Virus record (IMG/VR): IMGVR_UViG_3300012936_002111
Coordinates: 1-34,653 of that record
From: a virus
Reading direction: 5' to 3' (one strand)
Length of the DNA: 34,653 nucleotides
Shown here one piece after another: positions 27,405 to 34,653 of this stretch. The translations under genes were made by a program, and so were the position numbers. Position 1 is the first letter of the stretch. Every line of letters starts with the position of its first letter. Below the pieces are notes generated by a model. That model was given only the letters and a program-made list of their open reading frames with translations, did not search any database and had not been told where the DNA came from.

Positions 27405-27593
27405 ATGATTAGAAATCTTTCACTAAACCTAGAAGTAGGCCAAGAAATTCTTGTTGGCAAAAATAATAAACGTGCTAGAATTACTAAAATCGAGTTCCAT
27501 GAAAAATCAGGGGAGATTACAATTAATACGACCCAAGGCCCACGAAAAGCCTTGACATTTAGATTAATGCCAGAATTACAATACGCTTACTGA
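27405..27593 (+). CDS. Small plus-strand phage protein
   Basis: The 62-residue product is beta-rich and basic: MIRNLSLNLEVGQEILVGKN, RARITKIEFHEKSGEITIN and GPRKALTFRLMPELQYAY. This resembles a small SH3-like or KOW-like barrel but is not assigned. It has an excellent AAAAGGAG ribosome-binding site. Its stop overlaps the stop of the convergent gp31-like gene by seven bases. It is the only plus-strand gene besides phoH. Confidence 0.72.
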   Translation: MIRNLSLNLEVGQEILVGKNNKRARITKIEFHEKSGEITINTTQGPRKALTFRLMPELQYAY

Positions 27594-27982
27594 GCACCAA
27601 AGTCACCGGGATCAAAAGACGCTGTGTCGCCATCGCCGTAGTGTTGTCCCCAATAGGCTAGTTCTGGTTGGAAGTCGTCTTCGCCTACAGCGAGGATTGC
27701 AGACTTCTCGACTTTCTGTATCTCAATTTCGCCGAGATCAGGATCGTCAACTTTTACTTTTCTAGTCCAACGACCGTGTTCGATTAAGATCCAATCACCT
27801 TCGTTATACTCGTCATTGTTCTCAGAACCTTTAGCATAAACTTTTGCCCAACGACTTTTAACACCATGTGCTTTTGCATCATCACTTCGCATGATAATTC
27901 CACCTTTGGTTACAGTTTCGCCAAAGTGCATTTCGTATACTAGTACATCGTCATGTATTGGTTTAAGTTTACCTTTGATCAT
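27587..27982 (-). CDS. 31: GroES-like co-chaperonin (gp31-type)
   Basis: The 131-residue protein has GroES-fold features: LKPIHDDVLVYEM at the first strand, a mobile-loop region GETVTKGGIIMRSDD matching the loop that docks GroEL, KVYAKGS, EYNEGDWILIEHGRW and a final EKSAILAV strand. T4 gp31 replaces GroES for folding the large capsid protein gp23; this is the analogous protein of marine T4-like phages. It has an acidic, flexible C-terminal tail. GGAGG precedes the ATG, which overlaps the halogenase by 14 bases. Confidence 0.82.
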   Translation of the reverse strand: MIKGKLKPIHDDVLVYEMHFGETVTKGGIIMRSDDAKAHGVKSRWAKVYAKGSENNDEYNEGDWILIEHGRWTRKVKVDDPDLGEIEIQKVEKSAILAVGEDDFQPELAYWGQHYGDGDTASFDPGDFGAQ

Positions 27983-29588
27983 CTTTGCCTCCGTAAATAT
28001 AATTCTTTAAAAATTCATAATGACTAGGAAGTTTAGAAACATAGTCAATTACAAAATCTCTGTAATCTTCATAACTGCGTTTCTGAAAATCTAGTTCTTC
28101 TAACTTAGTTACCCCTCCCCAGTATGGTCCTTCGTGTAAAACGATTTCTTTAGTTGATTTTGGTTTTACACCCATACCAGCCGCTAAGAATAAAGAAGGT
28201 GGAAAGTCAGCCGCTCCACTGTATGTGCTACCTAATGTTACACCGCCAATTAAAGATTGATATTGTGTGTTTCTTAAATTGTAATTTTCACCTACTAGTT
28301 GCGGACAGTATTCATGATATTCAGTTGCCCATTTCCAATACGGTGTGTCGTCACGCATTGAAAGAGCATAGTGAGTTGAAATAAAATCTCTAAATTTTAA
28401 AACTTCTGATTCAACTGCGTAATTAAATCCTTCTTTTTCTGTTCTTGTTACCCAACCTTCTCTACGGTTTAATACTTCGACTAACTTGACTAAATTTTCA
28501 TGTGTTGTTAGTAGCCCTGTAGATTCTAGTGGTTCTACAAAACCATAACTTAATCCAATCCCAACAACGTTGCGTACCCAACCTCTACGCCTTCTTCCGT
28601 GCTTGATATTAATATGAAACATTTCTGCATTTTCTGCACGTTCTTTAGAACCTGTTGTTGCTAGATGTTTTCTAAATTCTTCTTTTGCTTCTTCAGCAGT
28701 TGTAAACTTTGACGAATATACATATCCTGTTCCTATACGGTTCCACAAAGGAATATGCCATACCCATCCATTGTTAAGTGCATGACAGTCTGTGTAGTTG
28801 TGCATTTCTTTTTCTGCATCTTCGTATGGAACTCTACATGCCCATGCACAATCATTTGCTAGATAATCATCAAATGATAAAAACTCTTGCTTCATTGCTT
28901 TTTCTAAAAGCATTGATTGAAAGCCTGTACAATCAACATACAGGTCTGCTGTTATTGTTTCTCCGTTATCTAATAAAAGACCGCTTACTTGATCGTCTTC
29001 CATATCAACGTGTACTACGTCATGATTCAATAAAGTTACACCTTTGGGTATAGCAATATTGTTTTTAAGATATTGTCCTAGTTTTGCAGCATCAACATGG
29101 TATGCGGTATCCCATTTAAAACTGTAGTGTCTTAAATCTTCGTTTGCATTTGTTGTGCCTTTGCACATGTCTGAAAGATATGTGTTAGCGGTAGCGTAAA
29201 ATTTTGCAAAGGTATCAGGAGTAAACTCTTCTGGATATACAGTTGCTAATTCTGACCAAGCATCAATACCACCTGGCTTGTCAGTCATATCAAACCCTAA
29301 ACTAAAAGGATATTGAAAACTGGTACCGTCATTTTCTCTGAAGTTTGTAAACCTAATTGAATTTTTGTATGTAGCATTACACTCTGCCATCCAGTCTTTA
29401 TCTTCAAGACCAAGTAGATCTAAAAATTTTGTAATGTGACCGAGTGTGCTTTCACCTACTCCAACAGTTTTAATGTTAGGGGATTCAATTATGGTTATGT
29501 CGATATGTGGACACAGTTTAGACAGTGCGGCTGCTGACATCCACCCTGAACTTCCACCGCCGACAATCACCAAGGATTTTACTCTCAT
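27969..29588 (-). CDS. Flavin-dependent (tryptophan-type) halogenase
   Basis: The 539-residue enzyme carries the FAD-binding GGGSSGWM (10-17), a conserved Lys (Lys75 in ECNATYKNSIRFTNF) corresponding to Lys79 of PrnA, which relays hypohalous acid, the WVWHIP motif (275-280, WxWxIP), and GLSYGFVEPLESTGL (345-359), which carries the Glu-Ser of the active site. All hallmark residues of halogenases are intact, so chlorination or bromination of an aromatic substrate is expected. A flavin reductase is needed and not seen. AGGACA lies upstream. Such genes occur in marine T4-like phages; the substrate is unknown. Confidence 0.93.
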   Translation of the reverse strand: MRVKSLVIVGGGSSGWMSAAALSKLCPHIDITIIESPNIKTVGVGESTLGHITKFLDLLGLEDKDWMAECNATYKNSIRFTNFRENDGTSFQYPFSLGFDMTDKPGGIDAWSELATVYPEEFTPDTFAKFYATANTYLSDMCKGTTNANEDLRHYSFKWDTAYHVDAAKLGQYLKNNIAIPKGVTLLNHDVVHVDMEDDQVSGLLLDNGETITADLYVDCTGFQSMLLEKAMKQEFLSFDDYLANDCAWACRVPYEDAEKEMHNYTDCHALNNGWVWHIPLWNRIGTGYVYSSKFTTAEEAKEEFRKHLATTGSKERAENAEMFHINIKHGRRRRGWVRNVVGIGLSYGFVEPLESTGLLTTHENLVKLVEVLNRREGWVTRTEKEGFNYAVESEVLKFRDFISTHYALSMRDDTPYWKWATEYHEYCPQLVGENYNLRNTQYQSLIGGVTLGSTYSGAADFPPSLFLAAGMGVKPKSTKEIVLHEGPYWGGVTKLEELDFQKRSYEDYRDFVIDYVSKLPSHYEFLKNYIYGGKDDQR

Positions 29589-29607
29589 GGATTGTCCTAT
29601 CTAAAAA

Positions 29608-29829
29608 TTATTTCTTTCTACTTACGATTTCTTCTTTGATTGCTCTTGGGTTTTGCTTGTAGTAATCTGCTAGAACTTCTTCTCTTGTTCTAATAATTTT
29701 TCCACCTGGACCTAACTCGTCTCCACGTGCATTTACTTTAGCATTACCAACTGCTGGAAGTTCTTCATTTTTGAGATTAAGTTTCTCCATGTCAACTTCC
29801 TTACCTCTCATACTTCTTACTAGTGCCAT
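29608..29829 (-). CDS. Small conserved-type phage protein
   Basis: The 73-residue protein (MALVRSMRGKEVDMEKLNLK, then NAKVNARGDELGPGGKII) is soluble and charged with a central Gly-rich segment. AAAGGAG precedes the ATG. It overlaps the polymerase-like fragment gene by one base. This sequence type recurs in marine T4-like phages near structural genes, but no function is known to me. Confidence 0.72.
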   Translation of the reverse strand: MALVRSMRGKEVDMEKLNLKNEELPAVGNAKVNARGDELGPGGKIIRTREEVLADYYKQNPRAIKEEIVSRKK

Positions 29830-30302
29830 TATATTTCTCCTTTAAAGAATTCATTTAGTGGTATATTGTATTTAATACTATCTACCTTGTGTACTCCCAT
29901 TAAATAGAGTACAAAACTAGCAACACTACTACCTCTACCTACACCCCAAACAATATTCTTTTCTCTAAGTGTATCTATTATATATGCCATCTGTTTGAGT
30001 AGCGGAAATAAATCTCGCTTCTCATACTCTGCTAGTTCTATATTTACCCTGTCTAATTCAGCATCATTCGAACATTTGGCTAACAAATGTTGCTTAATGT
30101 CCATGTTTTGATACTTGTATGGAAGGAACCAATTAGTAGAATCTATTGATGTTTTTGGAAGTGGATAGTCAAGGAACTCTTTTTCTATCTTATTTTTGTA
30201 CTTGCTTAGATCATCTGTGCATACGCAATTCTCAAGTATGTCCGGGCCATACTTAACTATGCCTTTTATAAGTTGATCAGTTGTATTATCTTCAGTCCAC
30301 AT
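29829..30302 (-). CDS. DNA polymerase III alpha-like (C-family) palm fragment
   Basis: The 157-residue protein has a C-terminal block VWGVGRGSSVASFVLYLMGV followed by HKVDSIKYNIPLNEFFKGE. This closely follows the bacterial DnaE/PolC palm signature (GPGRGSAAGSLVAYxLxIT, then DPIxYxLxFxRFLNPER). The rest is a helical region unlike DnaE. The catalytic PDxDxD aspartates are absent, so it is not a polymerase by itself. It may bind nucleotides, DNA or the host polymerase. The gene ends at an overlap with the next. The ribosome-binding site is weak. Confidence 0.72.
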   Translation of the reverse strand: MWTEDNTTDQLIKGIVKYGPDILENCVCTDDLSKYKNKIEKEFLDYPLPKTSIDSTNWFLPYKYQNMDIKQHLLAKCSNDAELDRVNIELAEYEKRDLFPLLKQMAYIIDTLREKNIVWGVGRGSSVASFVLYLMGVHKVDSIKYNIPLNEFFKGEI

Positions 30303-30528
30303 TAATCAGTTGATCCAAATCTTTCTCTTGTTCTGCATCGAATTTCGCTTGTATTGCTCTCTGACGAAGTTCATTTCTATATATTGTAACAAAAGTTTGA
30401 AGTTGTGTCAACAGTTGATTGTTCCCTAAACGGCTGGCTTGGTAATATTTTTTGTTCAATTCGCTAAGTTTTAGCTCTACTTCGGAAGTAGTTAATTCGG
30501 TTAGATCTTCTTCTAAAGGGTGAAACAT
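30292..30528 (-). CDS. Small coiled-coil protein
   Basis: The 78-residue protein is highly helical and charged (LTELTTSEVELKLSELNKKY, LGNNQLLTQLQTFVTIYRNE, KFDAEQEKDLDQLINVD), consistent with a coiled coil. It overlaps the polymerase-like gene by 11 bases and follows a fibre-type gene. No Shine-Dalgarno is seen. It may be a structural or assembly helper. Confidence 0.68.
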   Translation of the reverse strand: MFHPLEEDLTELTTSEVELKLSELNKKYYQASRLGNNQLLTQLQTFVTIYRNELRQRAIQAKFDAEQEKDLDQLINVD

Positions 30529-30529
30529 A

Positions 30530-31144
30530 TTAACTAAAAGAACCTAAGTATCTCATGTATATGAACTCTTGGCTATGACGCCAAACTTCAACAAACACAG
30601 GATCTGTATTAGAAGTTAGTGTAAGCGTTGATGGAAAACTGCTATCTTTTTTGATTACAGTTCCGCCTGTAGTTGTAAATGTAACATCTCTGCTACCAAC
30701 ACCTGATGTATAAAGTTCCAAAGTTACTTTGCTAACACCACTTTGGGCTGCTGTTTCTTCACCATTTGCAGGATCTCCAGCAAAGTTTGTGAACTGTAAG
30801 TTAAGAGCGGACGAAGCGTTAATAATAAAGTATGAGCCAGTTTGGTAATCAATCTCTGTTGTTGTACCTTCAACAAGTGGTACTGTACCCAAATTGTTAA
30901 GTTTATCTCTGTTATTTGCCATAACAGCTCTTGTAACTTGGTTAAGTTGGAAGTCATTAATGTATGCACCACCGCCTGGATTAGATAATCTAGCAGTAGT
31001 TGACTCAAGACTAGTAATCTCAGTCTTGGCTGTGTTTAAACTTGTTTTAATAGTATCGAAATTATCCCTGAATGTTTGGGTGTCGTTATCGGCACCTGCT
31101 ACAGGAAAGTTTTCGTTTATGCTCAAATAATTTATATTACTCAC
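30530..31144 (-). CDS. Virion structural protein, fibre/neck-type
   Basis: The 204-residue protein has an N-terminal helix-rich adaptor region (NENFPVAGADNDTQTFRDNF, then TSLNTAKTEITSLESTTARL) and a beta-rich C-terminal part (VSKVTLELYTSG, then GSRDVTFTTTGGTVI). The NDTQTFRDNFDTIK pattern recurs in tail proteins of marine T4-like phages. The GTG start overlaps the stop of the large Ig-like protein as GTGA, supported by GGAGA upstream. A late promoter element lies 35 bases before it. Confidence 0.75.
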   Translation of the reverse strand: MSNINYLSINENFPVAGADNDTQTFRDNFDTIKTSLNTAKTEITSLESTTARLSNPGGGAYINDFQLNQVTRAVMANNRDKLNNLGTVPLVEGTTTEIDYQTGSYFIINASSALNLQFTNFAGDPANGEETAAQSGVSKVTLELYTSGVGSRDVTFTTTGGTVIKKDSSFPSTLTLTSNTDPVFVEVWRHSQEFIYMRYLGSFS

Positions 31145-33612
31145 GGTTTCTTTTCTCCACGTTGCGGGAATACAAAGTATTTATCCTCAATTTGTCCATC
31201 AACTATATCTATGATATAGCGATCTGCAACAAAGTTAATAGACTTGAAATCAAACGCTTTTTGCTTGATTCTTGCTATAATACTGTCGGCTTTCCCTGGT
31301 TTTGTATAGCACAATACAAGTGCTTTAGTAAATCCAAGCTCAAAAGTACTTGTTTCTTGGATACTTCTCATCCATAAGGGCAAGAACCCTCGTTCTCTTT
31401 CCCCAACAGTTTGTATTCTCTTTCTCATATTATTTACTGAATTAGGAAAAATTCTTTGATGATCTGAGTCACTTACTAATGGAACGTCACTATCAATACT
31501 AATACTGTCATAACTTACAATGATTTTACTATTAATATCATCTGGTAAATCTACTACCTGTGATATGCTTTTACCATTTTTTTCAAGATCATCAATCAAA
31601 TCAACATACACCACTTCGTAAACTGTTTGTCCATTTGAATCTCTTGCTACTGCTTTTTTAGTTTCACCAAATGTAAAACGTTTATCATAATGATTTCTGC
31701 CCATTGCAGAAACAAATAGTTGAGCTGTTTTACTTTCAATACCTGCAAATAGTAGTGCTGTTAAATTACTCTGAACTCCGTAATTTTTATCACCATAACG
31801 ATATATCTCTGCTGGTTTAAAGATAGTAGAGTCAGTAATAAAGTTAAACCATTCTAATCTTTTTTCTTTTGTTTGTAATGCTCTAACATGAATGTTTGAA
31901 AATACTTTTTGATTATCAGCAACTACTTTTATTTTAAATTCTCTTAATGCTTCAGCAAAGTTTGCACCATCTTGTGCTTTTACTGTAAACTTAAATTCTT
32001 TATCAAATGATGTTCTTGACTGATCAAATACTAAACTAAAGTCTCTAGACTGTGTAGAAGAATCTTCTCCTGCACTATCTCTTTCAAAAAATCTAGTTAA
32101 ACCTAAACCTTTATCATCTTCAAATTGTTTTACTTTACCTTGTATAAGTCCTGTAGGCAAAAATTCTAATCCTTCAGGTAACTTTCCGCTTTCAAGTGAA
32201 TATAATATTCTTCCACCATACAATAAACTTTTTGCTTCGACATATAAGTTGCTTGGTTCGTTAGGTTTAATTGATCCTCTATCTGAAGGTGTAATCCATT
32301 CAATTGAACTTTCTATATCACCTATGATATCTACGTTGAATGTTCTTTCAGCTGTTGAAACACCTGGTACCCAAAAATCAGTATCCGTAGGCAATCTGTT
32401 TTGATTCTTTACAATACAAATATATATGATACCGTTATATACAATTGCTTCGTTGACCTCATAAATTCTAGTACTGCTCCAAGAGCCTACAAGTGTATAA
32501 TTTATTGTTGCTAGTTCCGCAGGAAAGTTTACAGCTCTCATTGTAAACTGATAGTTCTTAGTTACTGCTGCTTGATAAGGAACCTTACCAGAAAGATCAC
32601 CTGTTACTGTATCAAGTGTAAGTCCAGGAGGTAGTGTACTTGGAGTACCGTCTGGGTTGTCTGCAACTAAGAAATAAGTTATTGTACCTGATAGTGTAGG
32701 TGGATCATAAACATCTAGTGCAATAGTTACAAAGTTATTTGCTCTATATCTACCTAAGTATGGATCTGTAATCCATAAAGGTTGTCTGTCGCCACTGTTA
32801 TCTGCTTGGAATAAGTTTGTATCAACTTGTAGTAATGTATTATCTGCTTTTAAAAATTCTTCAGTAACAACATAAATTTTGAATGTTCTATGTACTGCAT
32901 TTAATCCGTCAGTGATAGCAATACTAAAAGTATATTCTCTACTTAATTTTTTAGGTATTTGACTTCCTTCTGCGTAGTCAAATCTTTGTGTATCATAAAA
33001 GTAAGTATCAAAACCTGTTGATGTATTTTTTGCAATATCTAAAGGTACAGTGTCAAATGAATGTGTATCGTACGCTCCTGTGTTTGCTGAATTATATGCT
33101 ATAGCCTGCACAGGTTCTGTAAAACCGCTGATCTTTCCTGTTTGAGATAATGACAAGCCGGGAGGAAGAAGTCCTCCGTTAGGCACCATATAGAAGCTCA
33201 GTGTCTCGCCTGCAATAAGATCTTTGTCTGTTGCTTGTAGTTGAAAATCTATTTTAGAATCATCTAGTGCAAAGTATGCTTCACCTTGCCCTACATTTAA
33301 ATAACCTCTTTCTGTAATCCATTCTGGAAAGTCTGAACCAGTAATTGACATGCTGAATGTTCTGTCCATGCAGCCGCCGCTTCCGTCATCAGCTCTAATA
33401 ACAAATTTTTTGGTTGTATGCTTTGTAACTTCTCCAGGTGATCCTTTAATTACACCTTCAGATAATATGCAACCTACCGGAAGGCTACCAGCAATTACAG
33501 AATATGAAATTGTATTAGAAGTGTCAGTGGTTGCTTCTATTGGTATGTTGACTGTGATTCTTTCTTCGAAAGTTCCTAAGTCTCCTGCTGGCGTTATCCA
33601 AGTAATTGCCAT
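31141..33612 (-). CDS. Large tail/fibre protein with Ig-like repeats and a carbohydrate-binding segment
   Basis: The 823-residue protein has at least four copies of a putative Ig (He_PIG/cadherin-like) motif: SLPVGCILSEGVIKGSP (43-59), LLPPGLSLSQTGKISG (148-163), TLPPGLTLDTVTGDLSG (about 325) and KLPEGLEFLPTGLIQG (about 480). Between them lies a short module VGSWSSTRIYEVNEAIVYNG followed by IYICIVKNQNRLP and DFWVPG, resembling carbohydrate-binding family 5/12. It has no signal peptide. It is likely a surface-exposed virion adhesin. AGGAGGTG precedes the ATG. There is also an internal run of FDT/YDTQRFDY repeats near 190-220. Confidence 0.82.
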   Translation of the reverse strand: MAITWITPAGDLGTFEERITVNIPIEATTDTSNTISYSVIAGSLPVGCILSEGVIKGSPGEVTKHTTKKFVIRADDGSGGCMDRTFSMSITGSDFPEWITERGYLNVGQGEAYFALDDSKIDFQLQATDKDLIAGETLSFYMVPNGGLLPPGLSLSQTGKISGFTEPVQAIAYNSANTGAYDTHSFDTVPLDIAKNTSTGFDTYFYDTQRFDYAEGSQIPKKLSREYTFSIAITDGLNAVHRTFKIYVVTEEFLKADNTLLQVDTNLFQADNSGDRQPLWITDPYLGRYRANNFVTIALDVYDPPTLSGTITYFLVADNPDGTPSTLPPGLTLDTVTGDLSGKVPYQAAVTKNYQFTMRAVNFPAELATINYTLVGSWSSTRIYEVNEAIVYNGIIYICIVKNQNRLPTDTDFWVPGVSTAERTFNVDIIGDIESSIEWITPSDRGSIKPNEPSNLYVEAKSLLYGGRILYSLESGKLPEGLEFLPTGLIQGKVKQFEDDKGLGLTRFFERDSAGEDSSTQSRDFSLVFDQSRTSFDKEFKFTVKAQDGANFAEALREFKIKVVADNQKVFSNIHVRALQTKEKRLEWFNFITDSTIFKPAEIYRYGDKNYGVQSNLTALLFAGIESKTAQLFVSAMGRNHYDKRFTFGETKKAVARDSNGQTVYEVVYVDLIDDLEKNGKSISQVVDLPDDINSKIIVSYDSISIDSDVPLVSDSDHQRIFPNSVNNMRKRIQTVGERERGFLPLWMRSIQETSTFELGFTKALVLCYTKPGKADSIIARIKQKAFDFKSINFVADRYIIDIVDGQIEDKYFVFPQRGEKKP
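31179..31186 (-). promoter_or_regulatory. Late promoter GATAAATA inside the Ig-like protein gene
   Basis: GATAAATACTTTG on the minus strand (Asp-Lys-Tyr codons) lies 35 bases before the GTG start at 31144. It matches the core of the other late elements, although coding constraint may explain it. Confidence 0.45.
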
Positions 33613-33626
33613 TTAGACTGCACCTC

Positions 33627-34205
33627 CTATGATAAGCCGCCAACATCTAAATTGATTCCTGAATCGTATGTAAGTGTACCAAAATCAATATTAGAACCTT
33701 GTAATGCTAATTGGATAGCGTTTTCAAATCCTGAAGAGCCTACAGGGCCAAAGTCGTATGTTGTTAAGTATTCGGTTACTGGTACAATAGTTTTAAATCT
33801 AATAGTGCTGCCTACAGCAGTAACTTCAATGTCTTTAAATCCGTTTTCTGATTGTGGAGCACTAGTACCTTCCATAGTGATCTGTTGATGTGTATTAGCC
33901 AACATACTACCACTATCTGTATCAATTCTTGTAAATGCATCTGGTGCTGTACTAGCAACGATAATTGCTTCTGGACCTTCATCAAGTTGCATTTTAGAAC
34001 CAGCTACTAGTTTTCTAAAGTTTAGATTTGCACCTACTTTATCTTTAAATACGCTGACACCGTTAGCACCTGTATTGGTTGCAGTAATTGTTAATTCTGT
34101 TTCAAGTGTCGCAAAGTTTGTGTTAACTTTCTGGAACGCTGTTCGTAGATCATCACCTAAACCGTCATTTACAATATTACCTATGTTTATCGTTTGTATT
34201 GCCAT
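33627..34205 (-). CDS. Virion structural protein with fibre-type N-terminus
   Basis: The 192-residue protein begins with an N-terminal adaptor typical of marine phage fibre or baseplate proteins (INIGNIVNDGLGDDLRTAFQ, then KVNTNFATLETELT), followed by Gly/Thr-rich beta sequence. It is preceded by AGGAG and a late promoter, so it is a late virion gene. The exact position in the particle is unknown. Confidence 0.78.
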   Translation of the reverse strand: MAIQTINIGNIVNDGLGDDLRTAFQKVNTNFATLETELTITATNTGANGVSVFKDKVGANLNFRKLVAGSKMQLDEGPEAIIVASTAPDAFTRIDTDSGSMLANTHQQITMEGTSAPQSENGFKDIEVTAVGSTIRFKTIVPVTEYLTTYDFGPVGSSGFENAIQLALQGSNIDFGTLTYDSGINLDVGGLS

Positions 34206-34226
34206 ATTATCTGCTCCTACGTGTAG

Positions 34227-34234
34227 TATTTATC
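34227..34234 (-). promoter_or_regulatory. Late promoter GATAAATACTACA
   Basis: On the minus strand GATAAATACTACA overlaps the stop codon of the LamG-like gene and gives a leader of about 16 bases with AGGAG for the gene at 34205. It closely follows the extended T4 late consensus. Confidence 0.6.
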
Positions 34235-34653
34235 CTGTTGGTGCTGTGTTCTTGTATGGATGACTAACAGGTAAAACTGACTCTGCACCCCATTTGTGTG
34301 CTACATATCCTTCTGCTTGTTCAATGTAGGTCATATCTGTGCCGCCTGTGCCTGGCAATCCCTTAACGCTCATAAATTCAAACAGTGAGCCACCAAATGT
34401 TTGACTGCCTCTGTTACGGAATATACGAAGTTGCTGGTTGTCTTTTAAGTTGTTGTCATAATCTGTTTCAGGCGTAAATGCGTTGACGCCGTTAACCCTC
34501 ACACCTATCTGACTACCTGTCTTGTTGAAGAATGCTACAACGATAACATTGGTTGATGCGGCAATAGGTGTCTGGGCAGTGAACTCTATCAAGTTTCCTG
34601 CGTTACTGCTGATCCTGTTTGAACTTAGTCCATCTAAATCCAACTCACCATCA
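34230..34653 (-). CDS. LamG-like tail fibre protein, partial (N-terminus outside window)
   Basis: The open frame runs past the right edge of the window (Asp-Gly-Glu before the first visible TTG), so this is the C-terminal part of a longer gene. The visible 141 codons show concanavalin A/LamG-type features: FNKTGSQIGVRVNGVNAFTP, GGSLFEFMSVKG and the characteristic ending EGYVAHKWGAESVLPVSHPY. Such domains bind carbohydrates or mediate trimeric fibre tips. Most likely a receptor-contacting fibre or its accessory protein. Confidence 0.82.
   Translation of the reverse strand, partial: DGELDLDGLSSNRISSNAGNLIEFTAQTPIAASTNVIVVAFFNKTGSQIGVRVNGVNAFTPETDYDNNLKDNQQLRIFRNRGSQTFGGSLFEFMSVKGLPGTGGTDMTYIEQAEGYVAHKWGAESVLPVSHPYKNTAPTG

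Noticed and set aside
29829-30302. Calling the gene a functional DNA polymerase III alpha subunit
   Set aside because: The catalytic aspartates and most domains are missing; only the GRGSS palm block is matched.
1-34653. tRNA genes, CRISPR arrays and insertion sequences
   Set aside because: No cloverleaf-like sequences, regularly spaced repeats, transposase genes or terminal repeats were seen.

Overview
The window is about 34.6 kb of a low-GC, densely packed T4-like (myovirus) phage genome, most likely a marine phage of the pelagiphage/cyanophage kind. The evidence is a T4-type replication set (family B DNA polymerase gp43, sliding clamp gp45, clamp-loader ATPase gp44, DsbA-like protein, gp31/GroES-like co-chaperonin), T4-type late promoters (TAAATA core), and accessory genes typical of marine T4-like phages (phoH, mazG, flavin-dependent halogenase, 2OG-Fe(II) oxygenase, peptide deformylase, GTP cyclohydrolase I, QueD-like protein). 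No photosynthesis gene is visible, so a heterotrophic marine host fits somewhat better than a cyanobacterium, but the sequence alone does not settle this. Nearly all genes lie on the minus strand; only phoH and one 62-codon gene are on the plus strand. No gene-free stretch exceeds 300 bases; the largest gap is the divergent region 23383-23554.

Layout, left to right (transcription mostly runs right to left). (1) 1-4958: a 7-deazaguanine DNA-modification cluster (folE, a GT-B glycosyltransferase, queD-like, dpdA-like transglycosylase) with three small or unknown genes. (2) 4967-9363: replication block (gp45, gp43, small membrane proteins, DsbA-like), driven by strong sigma-70-type promoters. 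(3) 9460-14533: a cassette of lysine-rich, head-type proteins with short shared N-terminal signatures and Cys/basic C-terminal tails. It includes a HIGH-type nucleotidyltransferase and a ParB/sulfiredoxin-like domain protein, and ends in a 30-residue Cys-rich metallothionein-like ORF and a hairpin terminator. (4) 14584-19291: two virion/unknown proteins, then an overlapping proteostasis operon dnaJ-def-clpA. (5) 19321-23382: lysis module with two small membrane proteins (holin candidates), two lipoproteins, an Rz-like protein, an ACP-like protein lacking the usual serine, a small zinc-finger-like protein, a GH19 endolysin with a peptidoglycan-binding domain, and two conserved unknowns. (6) 23555-24299: phoH on the plus strand, ending in a bidirectional terminator. 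(7) 24296-27298: early operon mazG, cytidylyltransferase, gp44, membrane protein, 2OG-Fe(II) oxygenase, 7Fe ferredoxin, 37-residue protein. (8) 27405-34653: small plus-strand gene, gp31-like co-chaperonin, flavin-dependent halogenase, small conserved proteins, a DNA polymerase III alpha-like fragment, and tail/fibre proteins with Ig-like, carbohydrate-binding and LamG-like features.

Functionally the window combines early functions (replication, nucleotide-pool cleansing, DNA modification) read from near-consensus TTGACA-17-TATAAT promoters with late functions (virion, lysis) read from T4-type late promoters. At four gene starts the late promoter lies exactly five bases before the ATG, which predicts leaderless mRNAs. 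Five genes missed by length cut-offs were recovered by reading the gaps: 9460-9552, 19947-20108, 21127-21270, 24296-24409 and, less certainly, 8444-8521.
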